Shown here one piece after another: positions 62,565-64,000 of a stretch of 64,000 bases of DNA. Numbering within the stretch: the first letter of the stretch is position 1; each line of letters begins with the position of its first letter. A program made the translations under genes and the position numbers. The stretch lies in assembly GCA_030522415.1 (NCBI GenBank), contig CM060108.1:34699256-34763255 (forward strand). Reading direction: 5' to 3'. The notes under the pieces are model-generated. The model was not told where the DNA came from, did no database searches, and saw only the letters and a program-made list of their open reading frames with translations. Source of the DNA: Channallabes apus (Eukaryota; Chordata; Actinopteri; Siluriformes; Clariidae).

Positions 62565-64000
62565 GTATCTCCAGCATGCATTCACCATAAACACTACCAA
62601 CTTAGGGGCTGATATATGTAAAACACACATGCAGTTGTACACTTCCTTTCAATTGGTATATAGGATGTGCCTTGACATCACTACCACCATGTCTTACTCA
62701 AATTGTACAGTAGTTGGTCAGTCATTTGTGCCTGCTGTGCCTCAGTATCTACAGTGAAATAGACAGGGGATATGATATAGGGCAAGTGAAGTGAACCTAT
62801 TACTGTAGCTTAAACATATCAGAGTTAAGGAATGAAAATAATAAATTATTGCTATTGATGCTTGTTTGCATTAAACATCTGTGAAGCTGTATGAAAGGAG
62901 TTTTTCCGCATGCAATACTGTATGCACTCTGTATACTATAACGGCAATCCTTAAAAGTTTTCAGGTTCCTTATTGCTTAGAGATAACATTTTACAAATAA
63001 TATAATGCATAGGTCTTACAGGCCAGGACCCAAGTGAGCGAAATTGCTGTGCACTATGGGTGGGAGTGATGGCATTCTCTTTTTCAGTTGGTTGGGTTTA
63101 CATGTCTCAGAGGAGGTATGTGTTAGCTTTCACCGTCCATGTTGCTTCCTGTAGCTGTTGTATGATATAGGGTTACTGATTGGTAAGCCCGAATTGGCAA
63201 AAACAAAATGGAGCAGAAAATAGAAAGGGAAAGGGACTTTTCTGGAGTATCCAATAAATACATTTCTTTATAAAGTTCAATGAAAATGACAAAATGATAT
63301 CACTTTCAACATCATGCTCATACAGTACCAAACGAAGATTACATTCCTATTACTGTATGTTTACACTATGTGTAAGCCTAACACAAACAATTATGTACAA
63401 TGCTGGAAGATTTTATTATTTAAATGAATATAAAAGTTTTTAATGTGTACAGTAAATGCCGACAACTATATCATTAACACCACAAAACATTAACGCATTA
63501 ACATTGATTATCAATTATGTACCAGTAAACCAGTGACAAGATCATCGGCACCCAAGGCTAATCCATAATCAAAGGCCAGCCTATCCAGTCCAATCCCAGA
63601 GAAAAGCCAATGCAGCACAAATCACTGAAAAACGTCAATGCTGGCCACCGTATAGAGGCGCCTCAGAGGGTTAAGGCACTAAGTTACTGATCGGAAGGTC
63701 AGTTGTTGAGCCCCAGCTACTCCAGGTTGCCATTGTTGGGCCTTTGAGCAAGGCCCTTAACCTTATCTGCTCCAGGAGCACTGTATAATGACTGACCCTG
63801 CACTCTGACCCCAGTCACTCTGGGATATGTGAAGAAAGAATTTCACTCTGCAGTAATATAAGGATTAACTTAACATATAAAGGCACCGGCAAAACTCCTC
63901 TGATCCCAATATGATTGCGCAGTTATGGAATGGGCCAGACAAGCAAGATATAAATATGTAATCATTTATTGCTAATAAGGATCGCGATGGTGAGAAAAAA
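62565..64000. other. start of chrnb1 intron 9
   Basis: AT-rich with a family C SINE near the end. No M4 exon or stop seen, so the gene continues past the window. Confidence 0.7.
63655..63865 (+). mobile_element. family C SINE, best copy
   Basis: Head-like GCCTCAGAGGGTTAAGGCAC, TGATCGGAAGGTCAGTTGTT, GAGCCCCAGCTACTCCAGGT, TTGAGCAAGGCCCTTAACCT, CTGCTCCAGGAGCACTGTAT, GACTGACCCTGCACTCTGAC and GATATGTGAAGAAAGAATTT. Typical of tRNA-derived SINEs abundant in catfish and relatives, by memory. Confidence 0.75.

Noticed and set aside
62404..62757. 117-codon frame taken as a complete small gene
   Set aside because: It is chrnb1 exon 9 read through into the intron past the gtatct donor.

Overview
The window is nuclear DNA of a ray-finned fish, most likely a catfish or another otophysan; the order is an inference and the species cannot be told. 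The reasons are vertebrate split genes with canonical GT/AG introns, teleost-type tRNA-headed SINEs, many Tc1/mariner, hAT/Tol2-like and TTAA-type DNA transposon remnants, and dense CA/GT, AAT and GA microsatellites. There are no bacterial or viral genes, no CRISPR array and no operon. Open frames of 60-200 codons outside the exons are almost all translated repeats or chance.

Two genes lie on the + strand. The last three coding exons of a fibroblast growth factor homologous factor, best called fgf11, are at 1972-2075, 20891-21089 and 23947-24083; its first exons lie upstream of the window. After about 9.1 kb comes chrnb1, the muscle nicotinic acetylcholine receptor beta1 subunit, with coding exons 1-9 from 33208 to 62564. 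Its last exons (amphipathic helix, M4, stop) lie beyond the right edge. The fgf11-chrnb1 order and orientation match the human FGF11-CHRNB1 neighbourhood, which supports both calls. One product modulates voltage-gated sodium channels and the other is part of the endplate receptor; the DNA gives no evidence of shared regulation.

Layout: 1-1971 upstream fgf11 intron; 2076-20890 an 18.8 kb fgf11 intron full of Tc1, mariner, hAT, SINE and GT-rich repeats; 21090-23946 the last fgf11 intron, holding a Tc1 remnant cut by a 1 kb inverted-repeat element; 24084-33207 3' UTR and intergenic DNA with a mariner scrap, a Tc1 scrap and a Tc1-derived MITE; 33208-64000 chrnb1, whose large introns 2 and 4 hold most of the nested transposons.

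No new multi-gene system is visible. What stands out is how well the transposon history can be read: nested insertions with exact target-site duplications (9.7-10.9, 16.5, 20.4, 37.0-38.9 and 50.3-51.6 kb), two cases where another copy inside the window serves as the empty target site (41.67-41.91 and 58.15-58.26 kb), two mariner remnants that each contain a fold-back, and a pair of tRNA-Glu-like sequences with a shared tail inside a TTAA-flanked element. Family names for repeats are from memory; coordinates, repeats and duplications are read from the sequence.
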